Below are positions 7,118 to 16,445 of a stretch of 33,042 nt of DNA, one piece after another. Position 1 is the first letter of the stretch, and every line of letters begins with the position of its first letter. The stretch is from a virus. The translations under genes and the position numbers were made by a program. The stretch is taken from IMG/VR virus record IMGVR_UViG_3300021559_000320, positions 1 to 33,042 of that record; one strand, 5' to 3'. The notes below the pieces were generated by a model. That model made no database searches, was not told the DNA's origin, and saw only the letters and a list, made by a program, of their open reading frames with translations.

Positions 7118-9940
7118 TTACTCCGTGTCGCCGAGGCGGCTGCGGCCGGCGGCGGCCTTGGCACGTTCGCGGCGATCGAGTTCGGCCGATGCCGCGCGGG
7201 CGGCGGCCTTTTCATGGCCCGGCATCGCCTGCACCGTGACGCTGTACTGGTTGTGGTTGGTGACCGAACCGCCGCCGCCCGCGCGCAGCGGTGGCTTGCT
7301 GTCGATGGCGAAGCGCGCGCCCGGCTTGCTATCGCTGGCGTCGCCGGTGTTCCAGTGGATGCCGGCCGCGGCGACCGGATCGCCTGCGATGTGCAGCGCC
7401 GCTTTGAGCGCCCGCCACTTCTCCATGAAGCCGTCGATCTTGTCGCTGATCCACTGGAAGGCCGCGGTGAACGGTGCCTTGATCGCATCGCCGACGCCAT
7501 CCATGAATACCGACACGATGCCCCAGTGCTTTTTCCACAGCTCCACCACGTCGGCGACTTTGTCGCCGATCCATTCGCCGAGCGCGTTGAGCTTGCCGAA
7601 GGTCCAGCCGATCGCCTGCACCAGCCACTTGACCAACGTCACGACGCTGCTGATGGCGTAGCCGATCGCCTGGCCCCACGTGCGGCCGGCGTCGGTGGCG
7701 GCATCGAGCTGGGCCGTGGTCGCCTGGAACGGCGCGAACAATTGCTTGATCCAAATCCACACCGACTGGATCGCGCCGGCGATGCCGTTCCACAGGGGCT
7801 TGAGCGGCCCCAGCGCTTGGCCGAGTTCGGCGAACGCCGGCCCGACCACAGAGCGGATGCCCTGCCCGAAGCCGATGAACCACGCCTTGATCGGCCCCCA
7901 GTATTTCCACACCGCCACCGCCAGTGCGACCACGGCGGCGATGATTGCCCACACCGGCAGCGTGATCGCGGCGAGGGCGGTAGCCGCCGCTGAGGCACCA
8001 CCGATGATCGCCGGCAGGATCGATCGGCCGAGCAACGCGACGCGCGCGAACAGGCCTGCACCGGCTGCTTCGCCGCCCGCTGCCACACCGGCCGCGCCAC
8101 GGCGTGCCAGCAAGCCCAGCCCGGCTCGCCCGATGGCGAAGCGCAGCAGTGCGAACTGACCGATCAGGCCGCCCAGCGCGATCATCACGCCGCCGGCGGC
8201 GACCATCAGGATGCCGAAGCCGGTGGCGATCAGGGCGATGCTCTTGGCGATCGCCGGGTGACGTTGCGCAGCGCCGGTGAGTGCCTTGAGTACGCCCACC
8301 AGTTTTTGCAGCACGCCGACATAGACCGGCAACAGGGTGGTGCCGAGTTCTTTGTACAGGTCGGCCTTCTTGGCAAGCAGATCGGCTTCCTGTCCCTGCG
8401 CGGTGCCGACGGCGCGGTTGTACGCGGCATCCGTGCCCTCGAAGTGCGCGGACGCCGCCAATTGCTTCTGGATGTTGCCGCGCTGCATGTACATGCCGGC
8501 GAACAGGTCGCCGCCCTTGCGCGCGCTGAACAGGCTGTTGAGCTTGCTGACGATCTGGTTCTCGCTGAGCTTGCCCTTGGGATCAATGCGCGGGATGACC
8601 TCCTTCATCATGTAGTCGAAGGGGTTGCTCTCGTACAGCGCCTGGTTCTTCAGCGCACCGGGCAGCATCTTGGTGATGTGGCCGGTTTTGCCGTACTTCA
8701 CCGCACCCTTGTTGACCAGGCCGAGCTGGTCGAGCGCCTCGGCGGTCTGCTGGGTGCTGCGGCCCGCCGCCCAGTTCTGGTACGCGCTGGCAAAGCCGGT
8801 ACCGGAGCGCATGCCGCCCATTTCCTGAATCGTATGCATGGCGCCGAAGAACAGCGCCTTCTCGTCCATCTGCTTGGTCGCGACGCCGCCGACCTTCATC
8901 GTCTGCAGGTAGTCGCTGGGCTTCACGAGGCCACCGCTGCCGACATAGGCCTTGGTCATCATGTCGAGCAGGTGGTTGAACGCTTCGGGCGTCTTGGTGG
9001 CGTTGCGCAGCTCGCCGGTCTGGATGGCCGCGATCAGCTCGCCGACGATTTCCTGCCCGTGGCCGCCACCCTCACCGTGCTGCGCCATCAGCGCCTCGAA
9101 GGTGAGCTTGGTCTTGAGCAGCGCGGGAGCGATGTGCAGCGCCTCGTTCATGTCGCGGAAGATGCTGTTGGCATCTTTGAGGATCTCCAGCTTGTCGCTC
9201 TGCGAGCTGCCGACGGTGGTGTCGGTGCTGGCGAAGTGCTGCGCACGCGTCACGTCGGTCGCACTGGTGCCCTGCGCGCGCAGCTGCTCGGTGATGATCT
9301 GGTAGTGCTTGGCCTCATCGATGCTGGTATCGACCTGACCCATGATGCGGCGGCCGCCCTCGCGCGTGGCGTAGCCGGCGACGGACAGGTGCGCACCGAG
9401 TGCTTCACCCTTGCGCAGCTGGTCGTGCAACTTGGCCAGCCGCTGCGCCTGCACGCCCTGCGCGCGAAGCGCAGTGGTCTGCTGCTCGATCGAATGGGTG
9501 GCGCTAGCGGTCTTCGCGCGCAGCCCGGCCTCGGCGGTGCTGAGCTGGTGGGTGTTGACGCCCGCCTCGCGCAACGCAGTGCGCAGCGTCTGCAGCTTGG
9601 CCTGCTGCGCGGTGTGTTCGGCCTTGAGTTTGGCGCCGTCGGCGGTGAGCTTCTTGAATTCACGGGACAGTTCACCACTGCCGGTGACTGACGTCTTCAT
9701 CTGCTGCGCCACGGCGCGCGTGCGCGCCTGCAGCTCGGCCATGCGCCGGGCAGTGTCGGCGGTGCCCTGCCTGAGCTTGCGAAACTCGCCGACGTTCTTC
9801 TGCGCCTGGTCGAGCTGGCGCAGTGCGTCGCGGGTTTTCTTGAGCTGGGCAGCGGCGCCGCTGCCGGCGCCCTTGATCTTGTTGAGCGGGCCGGTGGCCT
9901 TGTCCAGCGCCTGCAGCAGCACTTGCAGTTTCAGATCCAC
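7118..9940 (-). CDS. T: Tail tape-measure protein gpT
   Basis: A 940-residue protein, longer than P2 gpT (about 815), that sets tail length. The N-terminal 170 residues are Gln/Ala/Leu-rich and helical, likely coiled coil. Two hydrophobic stretches, near residues 563-597 and 640-685, resemble the membrane-active parts of tape-measure proteins. The C-terminus is basic. The start is a GTG at 9940 (M-D-L-K-L-Q), three bases after the stop of the gpE' extension, with a GGAG site at suitable distance. It precedes gpU and gpD as in P2. Confidence 0.92.
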   Translation of the reverse strand: MDLKLQVLLQALDKATGPLNKIKGAGSGAAAQLKKTRDALRQLDQAQKNVGEFRKLRQGTADTARRMAELQARTRAVAQQMKTSVTGSGELSREFKKLTADGAKLKAEHTAQQAKLQTLRTALREAGVNTHQLSTAEAGLRAKTASATHSIEQQTTALRAQGVQAQRLAKLHDQLRKGEALGAHLSVAGYATREGGRRIMGQVDTSIDEAKHYQIITEQLRAQGTSATDVTRAQHFASTDTTVGSSQSDKLEILKDANSIFRDMNEALHIAPALLKTKLTFEALMAQHGEGGGHGQEIVGELIAAIQTGELRNATKTPEAFNHLLDMMTKAYVGSGGLVKPSDYLQTMKVGGVATKQMDEKALFFGAMHTIQEMGGMRSGTGFASAYQNWAAGRSTQQTAEALDQLGLVNKGAVKYGKTGHITKMLPGALKNQALYESNPFDYMMKEVIPRIDPKGKLSENQIVSKLNSLFSARKGGDLFAGMYMQRGNIQKQLAASAHFEGTDAAYNRAVGTAQGQEADLLAKKADLYKELGTTLLPVYVGVLQKLVGVLKALTGAAQRHPAIAKSIALIATGFGILMVAAGGVMIALGGLIGQFALLRFAIGRAGLGLLARRGAAGVAAGGEAAGAGLFARVALLGRSILPAIIGGASAAATALAAITLPVWAIIAAVVALAVAVWKYWGPIKAWFIGFGQGIRSVVGPAFAELGQALGPLKPLWNGIAGAIQSVWIWIKQLFAPFQATTAQLDAATDAGRTWGQAIGYAISSVVTLVKWLVQAIGWTFGKLNALGEWIGDKVADVVELWKKHWGIVSVFMDGVGDAIKAPFTAAFQWISDKIDGFMEKWRALKAALHIAGDPVAAAGIHWNTGDASDSKPGARFAIDSKPPLRAGGGGSVTNHNQYSVTVQAMPGHEKAAARAASAELDRRERAKAAAGRSRLGDTE

Positions 9941-9943
9941 GCG

Positions 9944-10398
9944 CTACTCCATCCCGTTACGTTCGCGGGCGCGCTCGCGCCACTCCGTCAATTCAAGCAA
10001 GGTGAGGTCGGACATCGCGGCGGGCGGCCAGTGGAACACCACCGCGATGTCGGCCATGGCGTCCTCTATGCAGCGAGGGACGCACTCACATCCTTCGGTA
10101 GCAAAAAAAGCGCGATCTCGGTGCCGATCTTCAGCAGGTCGGGTGCCTCCAGCTTGTTGATGTCGTCGGCCGTGAGGAACGGATCGCAGATGCGCGGCAG
10201 CACCTTGGCGATCGCGCCGACTTCCATCTGGGTCAGCTCGACCAGGGAGACGCCGCGCAGCTCGCCCGCTTTGGGGCGGCGCAGATGGAGCGAGGCAATA
10301 AGCTGGTCGCCGCGTGCGATCGGCGAATCCAGCGTGACGGTGGTGGGCGCGGTGACGACGCTGCCCGTCTGTGCGGGAATATCGGTGGTCTTGGACAT
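9944..10398 (-). CDS. E': Tail assembly chaperone gpE+E' (made by -1 frameshift)
   Basis: The long form of the tail chaperone. Ribosomes that slip at TTTTTTG (10108 down to 10102) leave the gpE frame at about codon 98 and read the -1 frame to a TAG at 9944-9946. The extension passes through the short gpE' family sequence M-A-D-I-A-V-V-F-H-W-P-P and E-L-T-E-W-R-E-R-A. In P2, E+E' is made this way and is needed for tail assembly around gpT (established). The position directly upstream of gpT, the slippery site and the open -1 frame are all present here. The E' part could also start on its own at ATG 10057. Confidence 0.82.
10066..10398 (-). CDS. E: Tail assembly protein gpE (short form)
   Basis: A 110-residue product of the zero frame, somewhat longer than P2 gpE (91). 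Recognisable segments are the Thr/Val-rich start, the R-R-P-K-A-G-E-L-R-G-V core near residues 40-50, E-L-T-Q-M near 53, and I-C-D-P-F-L-T-A-D-D-I near 69. It overlaps its own frameshift product and lies between gpFII and gpT as in P2. The last 12 or so codons after the slippery site are unique to the short form. Confidence 0.88.
   Translation of the reverse strand: MSKTTDIPAQTGSVVTAPTTVTLDSPIARGDQLIASLHLRRPKAGELRGVSLVELTQMEVGAIAKVLPRICDPFLTADDINKLEAPDLLKIGTEIALFLLPKDVSASLAA
10102..10108 (-). promoter_or_regulatory. Programmed -1 frameshift heptamer T TTT TTG
   Basis: On the minus strand the zero-frame codons read CTT-TTT-TTG, giving the X-XXY-YYZ heptamer T-TTT-TTG. This is the heptamer used in the P2 E gene. 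Slipping by -1 joins gpE to the open frame that encodes E'. Confidence 0.8.
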
Positions 10399-10491
10399 GG
10401 TTCTCTCCAGTGAGATTAGGTGGTGACGGAAAAAGCCGCCGGCGCACGGGGGTCACGTGGTCGGCGACACGGGGTGCCACTGCGGATGTCG

Positions 10492-11001
10492 CTAGATACC
10501 GAGTGCACGGCGCTGCTGGGCGAGCCGATCAACGCCGCCGACGTTGAAGATGAAGTTGAGGACGTCGATCTCGATCTCGACGAAGCCGTTGATCACCAGC
10601 TTGTAGTACGAACAGCTGATGTTGTACTTGTGCGCGGTGTCGTCGCCGGGCTTGGCGCCGCCCATGTCGATCTCTTTCGGTCGACCGCGCACATACACTT
10701 CGACCGCATCGACATCACCGGTGTCGTCGCGCTGGTAGGCACCGGCGAAACGGGTCAGGTAGGCACCGGCGCTGGTGGCGCCGTACTGCCGGATCAACTC
10801 ACGGACGATGCCACCGGCGGTGTATTCCAGCGTGAGCGCTTCGCCGCCGAGATCGATATCGACGGTGCCGTCCATACCGCCGAGACGGATCGCTTCCATC
10901 TTACGGCTGAGTTTGGGCAGGGTGGTCTCGGGGATCTTTCCGATGTGGTTGATGCCGTCGCTGAACATCGTGAAATTCTTGAGCTTGCTGGGCAATGCCA
11001 T
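10492..11001 (-). CDS. FII: Major tail tube protein gpFII
   Basis: A 169-residue protein; P2 gpFII is 172. The N-terminus M-A-L-P-S-K-L-K-N-F-T-M-F-S-D-G and the motifs L-P-K-L-S-R-K-M-E-A, R-G-R-P-K-E-I-D and Y-Y-K-L-V-I-N-G are typical of the P2-like tube family. The subunits stack into the inner tail tube. It follows the sheath gene by 54 bases and precedes gpE. Confidence 0.95.
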   Translation of the reverse strand: MALPSKLKNFTMFSDGINHIGKIPETTLPKLSRKMEAIRLGGMDGTVDIDLGGEALTLEYTAGGIVRELIRQYGATSAGAYLTRFAGAYQRDDTGDVDAVEVYVRGRPKEIDMGGAKPGDDTAHKYNISCSYYKLVINGFVEIEIDVLNFIFNVGGVDRLAQQRRALGI

Positions 11002-11055
11002 GGCGGGTTCCTTTGGGAGTCAGGGGAATACGGCCGCTTGCGCGGCCGCACTCGA

Positions 11056-12234
11056 TCAGGCGTTGATCGCCGAGGCGTAATCGACCAGGTAGGAGGTGGT
11101 GATGTGCTGGCGCAACATCAGATCCTCGAGCGGCGGCACCGGCGTGTAGTCGTAGTCGATGGTCAGCTTGCCGCCGGCCAGCGTGGTGGCATCGTTGGCA
11201 CTTTCGTCGTACCACGCCTTGCCGCCGATGAGGTAGCCGCCGGGCACCAGGTTGCGGAACTTGGCGTTGATGGTCTCCATGATGTCCTTCACCAGGCTCG
11301 GGTACATCGGCTTGTCCACCGCCCACTGGAAGCCATCCGCGATGGTGTCGGCCAGCACCTGCGCGGTGCGCGTGGCGGACTCGAAGATGAAGGACGGATC
11401 GTCGCTACAGGTGCGGTTGCCCCAGAAACGAAAGCCCTGCGCGTTGATCAAGGTGGTGATGCCGGCGGCGTTGAGCACACCGGCGTCGGTCGCCGGATCC
11501 TGTAGATCCCAGTGCACGTCGCGGCTGATGCCGGTGACGCCATTGACGGCGACGTTACTGAGGGTTTTCTGCCAGCCCTGCGCCTCGTCGATCTGCGCGC
11601 GCAGGCCGAGCGCGTAGGCCGCCGCGGGCACTTCCACGTCAGCCTTGGCGACGGTGTCGAACGCGATGAAGTTCGGCCACACCAGCATCACTTCGCGCTG
11701 GCTGAAGTTGGCTTTGTACGCGATCGCCTCGGCGACGGTGGTCGCGCCGTGCGCATGTACGTAAGCCATGCCGCGCAGCTTCTTGGCCACGATCGCCAGC
11801 GCCACGCCCACCGCTTGCGTGTCCAGTCCCGGCGCGCCGAGGATGCGCGGCTTGACGCCGAGACGCCCCTGCGCGCCGATCAACGCCTGCATGCCGGTGA
11901 GACGACCGTTGACGTCAGTGGTGCCGATCACGTTCGCGCTGGTGGCGGCATCGTCGATACCCTTGGCCACGCGCACCACGATCACGACGGGTTTTGTCTG
12001 CGCGTTGATGGCCTGCAGGTCAGGCAGCAAGGTGCCCATGGCGGCGGTGCCGGCCTTGCCGATGGCGGACTGCACGTCGGTGATCAGCACCGGGGTGTTT
12101 AGCGGGAACATGGCGACATCGGCATCCTCGCCGGTGGCGATCAGGCCGATGACGGCGGTGGATGGAACCGTCAGGGTGCGATTGCCGTTGGTGACTTCGA
12201 CAACGCGGACGCCGTGGTGGTAATCGTTGGGCAT
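11056..12234 (-). CDS. FI: Contractile tail sheath protein gpFI
   Basis: A 392-residue protein; P2 gpFI is 396. The start [13 protein letters not shown] and the internal V-I-G-L-I-A-T segment, the W-N-F/W-P-N and F-W-G-N-R-T-C stretch near residue 275, and the C-terminal G-G[17 protein letters not shown] part are family hallmarks. It forms the outer contractile sheath. Upstream lies gpW, 24 bases away. Confidence 0.95.
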   Translation of the reverse strand: MPNDYHHGVRVVEVTNGNRTLTVPSTAVIGLIATGEDADVAMFPLNTPVLITDVQSAIGKAGTAAMGTLLPDLQAINAQTKPVVIVVRVAKGIDDAATSANVIGTTDVNGRLTGMQALIGAQGRLGVKPRILGAPGLDTQAVGVALAIVAKKLRGMAYVHAHGATTVAEAIAYKANFSQREVMLVWPNFIAFDTVAKADVEVPAAAYALGLRAQIDEAQGWQKTLSNVAVNGVTGISRDVHWDLQDPATDAGVLNAAGITTLINAQGFRFWGNRTCSDDPSFIFESATRTAQVLADTIADGFQWAVDKPMYPSLVKDIMETINAKFRNLVPGGYLIGGKAWYDESANDATTLAGGKLTIDYDYTPVPPLEDLMLRQHITTSYLVDYASAINA

Positions 12235-12258
12235 GGTGGATCCTCGGGTGTGATGCCG

Positions 12259-12618
12259 TTACAGCACGGCGCTGAGTGACAGGGGGACGGTGATTGCGCC
12301 GGGCTGCGCGACCGGGGTATCGGTGCGGACGCCTTCCAGCGTCACCACCACCTGGCCGGGTTGCTCACCCAGAGCCAGCGACACGCGCGATAGCCGCAGG
12401 CGCGGCTCCCAGCGCATCAGCGCGGTGGCGACGGCGGCATACAGGCGGATCCGCGTGGCCGCATGGAACGGCTGGTCGACCAGGCGCGGCAGCAGCGAGC
12501 CGTAATCACGCCGCATCACGCGCGAACCGACCGGCGTGCTGAGAATGTCGCCGATCGACTGCTGCAGGTGCGCCAGCCCATCGAGCGGTTTGCCGGTGGT
12601 GCGATCCATGCCGCGCAT
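12259..12618 (-). CDS. W: Baseplate protein gpW (gp25-like)
   Basis: A 119-residue protein of the gp25/gpW baseplate wedge family (P2 gpW, about 115). Seen: the L-D-G-L-A-H-L-Q-Q-S-I-G-D-I-L-S-T-P-x-G-S-R-V-M-R-R-D-Y-G signature, given here residue by residue, near residues 13-40. The ATG at 12618 overlaps the gpV stop as TAATG. An in-frame ATG three codons later is an alternative. Confidence 0.93.
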   Translation of the reverse strand: MRGMDRTTGKPLDGLAHLQQSIGDILSTPVGSRVMRRDYGSLLPRLVDQPFHAATRIRLYAAVATALMRWEPRLRLSRVSLALGEQPGQVVVTLEGVRTDTPVAQPGAITVPLSLSAVL

Positions 12619-13217
12619 TACTGCGGCGCTCCGGTGACGGTGCCGGTCTCGGGATGCTTGTGGCCTTTGACGCTCTTGCCGCCACCGACCACATCGGCGC
12701 TGGCGGTGAGCGTCGTGTCCACGGTGACGTCGCTGGCGACATGAAGCTTCGCACTCAACGTGGTGTCATCGCTGACGCTGAGCTTGCCGATGATGGTGGT
12801 GTCACCGGTGATCGACACGCCGCCCGGCGACGCGATGGTGGTCTTGCCGCCAGCCGGCAATGTCGCGGTGAGCTGATGCGTTTGCGGGTCGTAGCTGACC
12901 AGTGCGCCGTCGGGATAATGGGTGGTCTTGGCGGTGTCGCTGCCGGCCGCGCGCGGTGCGCTGCTTGAATAGATCGCCGGCTGCACCACGCCGCGCGCGG
13001 TATCGCCGCCGGGGCACAGCAACACGACCTGCTCGCCGATGCTGGGCGCCCACCAAGTGCGTGCATCGCCGGCACGCTGCACCAGCCACGGCATCGGCCG
13101 GGTGACCAGCGCGCCGGTGGCCACCGTGCATGTGCCGGCGGCATGGTCGACGGACGCGACCGTGCCGAAGCGCAGCAGGTTCTGCAGCAGGCGGGAGATT
13201 TCGACGAGCTGATCCAT
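12618..13217 (-). CDS. V: Baseplate spike protein gpV
   Basis: A 199-residue protein; P2 gpV is 211. The N-terminus M-D-Q-L-V-E-I-S-R-L-L aligns well with P2 gpV, followed by R-T-W-W-A-P-S-I-G-E-Q-V near residue 53. The C-terminal beta-helix is Thr/Ser-rich with K-G-H-K-H-P near 187; the H-x-H pair is the iron-binding motif of the membrane-piercing tip (known for P2 gpV). The ATG lies inside the conserved promoter block, so the mRNA leader must be very short. Confidence 0.94.
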   Translation of the reverse strand: MDQLVEISRLLQNLLRFGTVASVDHAAGTCTVATGALVTRPMPWLVQRAGDARTWWAPSIGEQVVLLCPGGDTARGVVQPAIYSSSAPRAAGSDTAKTTHYPDGALVSYDPQTHQLTATLPAGGKTTIASPGGVSITGDTTIIGKLSVSDDTTLSAKLHVASDVTVDTTLTASADVVGGGKSVKGHKHPETGTVTGAPQ

Positions 13218-13288
13218 GCCGGCATGGTGCGGATGCCATGCGCGCGAGGGCTACGCGCTGCCGATGTACCAGTGGGCTGGTACATCGG
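13215..13288 (-). promoter_or_regulatory. Predicted Ogr-dependent late promoter for V-W-FI-FII-E-T-U-D
   Basis: The palindrome TGTACCAGTGGGCTGGTACA lies at 13265-13284; at this copy the perfect arms reach 12 bp (13261-13288). After 32 bases toward gpV comes the block CCGCACCATGCCGGCATG (minus strand, 13232 down to 13215), identical to that before gpJ. A TGT...ACA dyad upstream of a late operon fits P2 Ogr sites, except that the gap here is 14 rather than 12 bases. If the dyad centre is at -55, the block falls in the -10 region. It does not resemble TATAAT. Confidence 0.7.
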
Positions 13289-13303
13289 GGATATTCACGA
13301 CCG

Positions 13304-14026
13304 TTAAATCATCGCCTGCATGTCAACCGAGAACGTCGTGGCGACCACCTGGGGAAAGCCAACCTTGCGGATGTTGACCGCATAGGTTCCCGACACTGCG
13401 ACGCTGCCGTATCGCTGGCCGACCGAGCCGCCCAGCAGATGCCCGGTATCGACGGCGATCGTCCGCGCCGCCGACAGCGGGAGCCATCCGGTCGTCGCCG
13501 TGTAGGACGGGTAAGCCGGGTAGGTGTCGCTGCTGCTGTCGACGTAGCCGTTGTTGATACTCATCGTGGCGACGAACTGAATTTCGTAGAGGTTGCCGAC
13601 GCCAGCTGCGGGCGCTTTATGCCACCCACCCGATGTTGGCGTGCCCGACTTTGAACCGCCCTGCAGCGACGTCATGGTGACAGCGAACGTACCGTCGGTC
13701 TTGAATACCAGCGAGAAACTGGCGCCCGTGTCGTGCGAGCTGGAACTGCGCGCGCTGTAAGGACCGAACGTGCCGAGCACGGCATCGTTGTAGCTGGCCG
13801 TTCCTTTTTTCGCCCACAGCGCGGAGAAGTCGCGGCCGTCGGCGATGCGGTAGCCGTGGTTCGCGGCGGCGCTGCCATATTTCAGCGCCGCGAAACGCAG
13901 CAGCACGCCGGCCGCATTGCGATAGCCGATATCGGAAATAGAGGCGGTAGGGCCATCACCGACCACGTCAGGGTCATAGACGTCTTCGGGGTTCTGCGCG
14001 GCCGCGTTGGCGTAGGTCTGTGGCAC
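13304..14026 (-). CDS. Tail-region protein of unknown function
   Basis: A 240-residue protein rich in Ser, Gly, Tyr and Ala, beginning M-P-Q-T-Y-A-N-A-A-A-Q-N-P-E-D. It has no signal peptide or membrane segment and looks beta-rich. Its position at the end of the J-I-H transcript, two bases after the 137-residue gene, suggests a fibre-associated or minor tail component (inference). I do not recognise a family. The next late promoter lies immediately downstream. Confidence 0.6.
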   Translation of the reverse strand: MPQTYANAAAQNPEDVYDPDVVGDGPTASISDIGYRNAAGVLLRFAALKYGSAAANHGYRIADGRDFSALWAKKGTASYNDAVLGTFGPYSARSSSSHDTGASFSLVFKTDGTFAVTMTSLQGGSKSGTPTSGGWHKAPAAGVGNLYEIQFVATMSINNGYVDSSSDTYPAYPSYTATTGWLPLSAARTIAVDTGHLLGGSVGQRYGSVAVSGTYAVNIRKVGFPQVVATTFSVDMQAMI

Positions 14027-14028
14027 GG

Positions 14029-14442
14029 TTAGGGCGCCGACGGGGTTTCGGTGGCAGCAGAGGCGGCATCCGCCTCGGCCTGCGCGGCAGCAACGCGCGC
14101 TACGGCCCGCGCGTTGAACAGTTGGTCATACGCGGCCTTGATAAGCAGGGCGATGCCGCCCGTGCTGACCGTCGATAGATCAGCGCCGGTGATCGGATCG
14201 ACCAGGCCCGCACCGAACGCGTGCGTAGCAATGTCAGCGATCTGCGCCTGCAGAATGTCGAAGTCGCCCATCGGCTGACTCGGCACGCCGCCGACATGCA
14301 GGACTTCGCGCGCCTGGAACGAAACGTAGCCACCACCCGTGGTCGGGTCGTAGAACAGGTGCACCTGTTCAGCAATCATCTCGCCGGTGACGGTAGGTGC
14401 GATGGTACGGATGCGGGCGTTATCAGTCATAGAGACGTCCAT
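14029..14442 (-). CDS. Tail-region protein, possible fibre accessory protein
   Basis: A 137-residue protein whose N-terminus contains T-V-T-G-E-M-I-A-E-Q-V-H-L-F-Y-D-P-T-T-G and whose last 35 residues are Ala/Glu-rich and probably helical. It sits directly after the tail fibre gene, where P2 has its fibre assembly gene G, so a chaperone or fibre-linked role is possible, but no similarity to gpG is evident. Two starts are possible, 14442 (AAGG close upstream) and 14430 (M-T-D-N-A-R). Confidence 0.55.
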   Translation of the reverse strand: MDVSMTDNARIRTIAPTVTGEMIAEQVHLFYDPTTGGGYVSFQAREVLHVGGVPSQPMGDFDILQAQIADIATHAFGAGLVDPITGADLSTVSTGGIALLIKAAYDQLFNARAVARVAAAQAEADAASAATETPSAP

Positions 14443-14456
14443 TTACCTTGTGATGA

Positions 14457-16445
14457 TTAACCAATCTGAAAGCCGCCGGCGGCCATGATGGTGCCGGTCG
14501 CGCGAACGCTGGCGCCCGTGATCGCGCCGGAGGCGGCGAGTGCGGCGAGGCTTACGGAGGGACCGAAAATGGCAACGCTGCGGCCACCCTCGGGGGCAAT
14601 CATGAGCGTGCCTGCGTCGGGGTTCCCGATGTATCCAGCGCGCGTGCCGTCCGGCATGAAGAACGCGATGTATCCGCCATTGCCGCCGCCGGTATTCAAT
14701 GTGGCGCGGCTACCGTTGGGCGTGCCACCCGCCACATTCGACGCGGCGATGGCGCCGGCAGTGGTAAGCGAGCCGGGGAGATTTACGGCCGCCATGCCTT
14801 CATGAACGACGCGCCAGGAGCCGGCGCCCATCGAATAGCCGCCCACCTTCCATTGATTGTCGGTGTCGATGCCGAAGTAGCCGGCGTAGTTGCCATTGCG
14901 GATGAACAGCATTGCCGCCGCAGTGGCCGCATCACTCTGCACCTTGAGAGGCTGCGCGGTGTAGTTGGCGATCGTCTTGCCATCGGCATTGCTGCGGCAG
15001 GAAAGATCGCCGGTCATCAAAGCGCCATCGAGACGCGCATAGGCGGCTGGGTTGAAGCTGCCGGCGTGCCATACGGCTTGACCATTCACCTTGTAGCCGC
15101 CCTTGGTATCCCATATGCCCGCTCGGGCATCGTAGACACCCTGTACGTTGCCAGCGTAATCCGCGATACCCAAGCCCCAATGCAGCTGCATGCGGACGTT
15201 GTGGAGCGCATAGGTGGCGTTGTCGCCGGTTCCCGACTTGAGCGTCATGACTCCGTTGTTGGATGGAAACGTTGCCGTGCCCGTGAACGTCGGGTTGGCG
15301 CTAGGCGCCTTCAGTGCCAGCGCATTCGTCACTGTTGCCGCGAAGTTGGGATCGTCGCCCATCGCGTCAGCGAGTTCTTTGAGCGTGTCGAGTGCGCCGG
15401 GGGAGCCGTTGACCAGAGCATTTACCGCGGCGGTGATCTGCGCGGTGACGGATGTCTGCAGCGGGCGAGCATCGAGTGCGGGTTGCAGGCCATTGATGTC
15501 GCTGATCGGGTGCGAGTGCGCGACGGCCGCGGCGCCGATGTTCGCCAGCACCTGTGCCGGTGTCTTTTCAGCGAGTGCGCCGGTGCCATTGCCGACCAGA
15601 TAACTGCCGGCGGTGAAGCTGCCTGCACCCGTGCCACCACGATCGATGGCCAACGTGCCGCTGGTGATGTCGGCAGCGGCATGCTGATGGGCGGAGGGTG
15701 TGAAGGTGCCCGGTACACCCGTGAGGTTGGCATAGCTGTGGTAGTACGCGCCGTGCTGTCCGTCGAGCAGATCCGCGTCCAGCCCGTTGCCGCTGCCGGT
15801 GTCATAGGACGCTGCGCCACGGATGCCGAGCGCGGTGACGAACGCCAATGCACTGACCTTGGTCAGCAGCGATTTGACGAAAACGCTGGGTGCGCCGGCG
15901 CCGAGTCGATCGTTGAGCGCGGCCAACAGACCCTTGGGCGTGATCGCTCGCTGAGAGTCGATGCCGGTGATGGTTTCGGCATCGGTGGCCAGCTCCAGCA
16001 CGCCGGAGATCTCGGTGGTGGCCTGGTTCATCTGGAAGTTGGTGTCGCCGAACGTGAGGCTGGTGGCGTCGATGTCAGCGAACTGGATGTCGCCAGCGAG
16101 CAGCATGGTGGCCTGGCTGCTTTTCTGCAGTAGGTCGGTGGCCTGGCTGTACGAACCGAACAGCGTGATGCCATCGTCCAAGTATAGGCCGACGCCGCGC
16201 ACGCTGTAGCTATCGGTGCTGTCATCGCGGATGGTGACGTGTAGTGTGTCCGGCGCGACGGCGCCGCCGCTGATGGTGCTGATGCGCTTGATTTCACCGG
16301 GAATCATGGACGTCGTTGGTGTCGCGTTGAAGCTGGTTGCAGTGATGCCGACGCTGGCGATCTTGATGGCATTGGTGCCGTCATGCTTGGCGTTTGCCAA
16401 CGCCTCGCGTCCGGCGGCGGAGACGATGAGCTTGAGTGCGGTCAT
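14457..16445 (-). CDS. H: Tail fibre protein (gpH-like)
   Basis: A 662-residue protein. The N-terminal 150 residues match the tail-collar/fibre attachment domain of P2-like fibres: start M-T-A-L-K-L-I-V-S-A-A-G-R-E-A-L, then Y-S-V-R-G-V-G-L-Y-L-D-D-G near 80. The shaft contains fibre repeats such as E-I-S-G-V-L-E-L-A-T, H-S-H-P-I-S-D-I-N-G-L and G-A-L-D-T-L-K-E-L-A-D-A-M-G. The C-terminal part is Gly/Ala-rich and probably binds the host receptor. Its ATG overlaps the gpI stop (ATGA). Confidence 0.9.
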   Translation of the reverse strand: MTALKLIVSAAGREALANAKHDGTNAIKIASVGITATSFNATPTTSMIPGEIKRISTISGGAVAPDTLHVTIRDDSTDSYSVRGVGLYLDDGITLFGSYSQATDLLQKSSQATMLLAGDIQFADIDATSLTFGDTNFQMNQATTEISGVLELATDAETITGIDSQRAITPKGLLAALNDRLGAGAPSVFVKSLLTKVSALAFVTALGIRGAASYDTGSGNGLDADLLDGQHGAYYHSYANLTGVPGTFTPSAHQHAAADITSGTLAIDRGGTGAGSFTAGSYLVGNGTGALAEKTPAQVLANIGAAAVAHSHPISDINGLQPALDARPLQTSVTAQITAAVNALVNGSPGALDTLKELADAMGDDPNFAATVTNALALKAPSANPTFTGTATFPSNNGVMTLKSGTGDNATYALHNVRMQLHWGLGIADYAGNVQGVYDARAGIWDTKGGYKVNGQAVWHAGSFNPAAYARLDGALMTGDLSCRSNADGKTIANYTAQPLKVQSDAATAAAMLFIRNGNYAGYFGIDTDNQWKVGGYSMGAGSWRVVHEGMAAVNLPGSLTTAGAIAASNVAGGTPNGSRATLNTGGGNGGYIAFFMPDGTRAGYIGNPDAGTLMIAPEGGRSVAIFGPSVSLAALAASGAITGASVRATGTIMAAGGFQIG

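Noticed and set aside
9944-10480. Reading E/E' as a frameshifted pseudogene
   Set aside because: The heptamer and the open -1 frame match the programmed frameshift known for P2-like tail chaperones.
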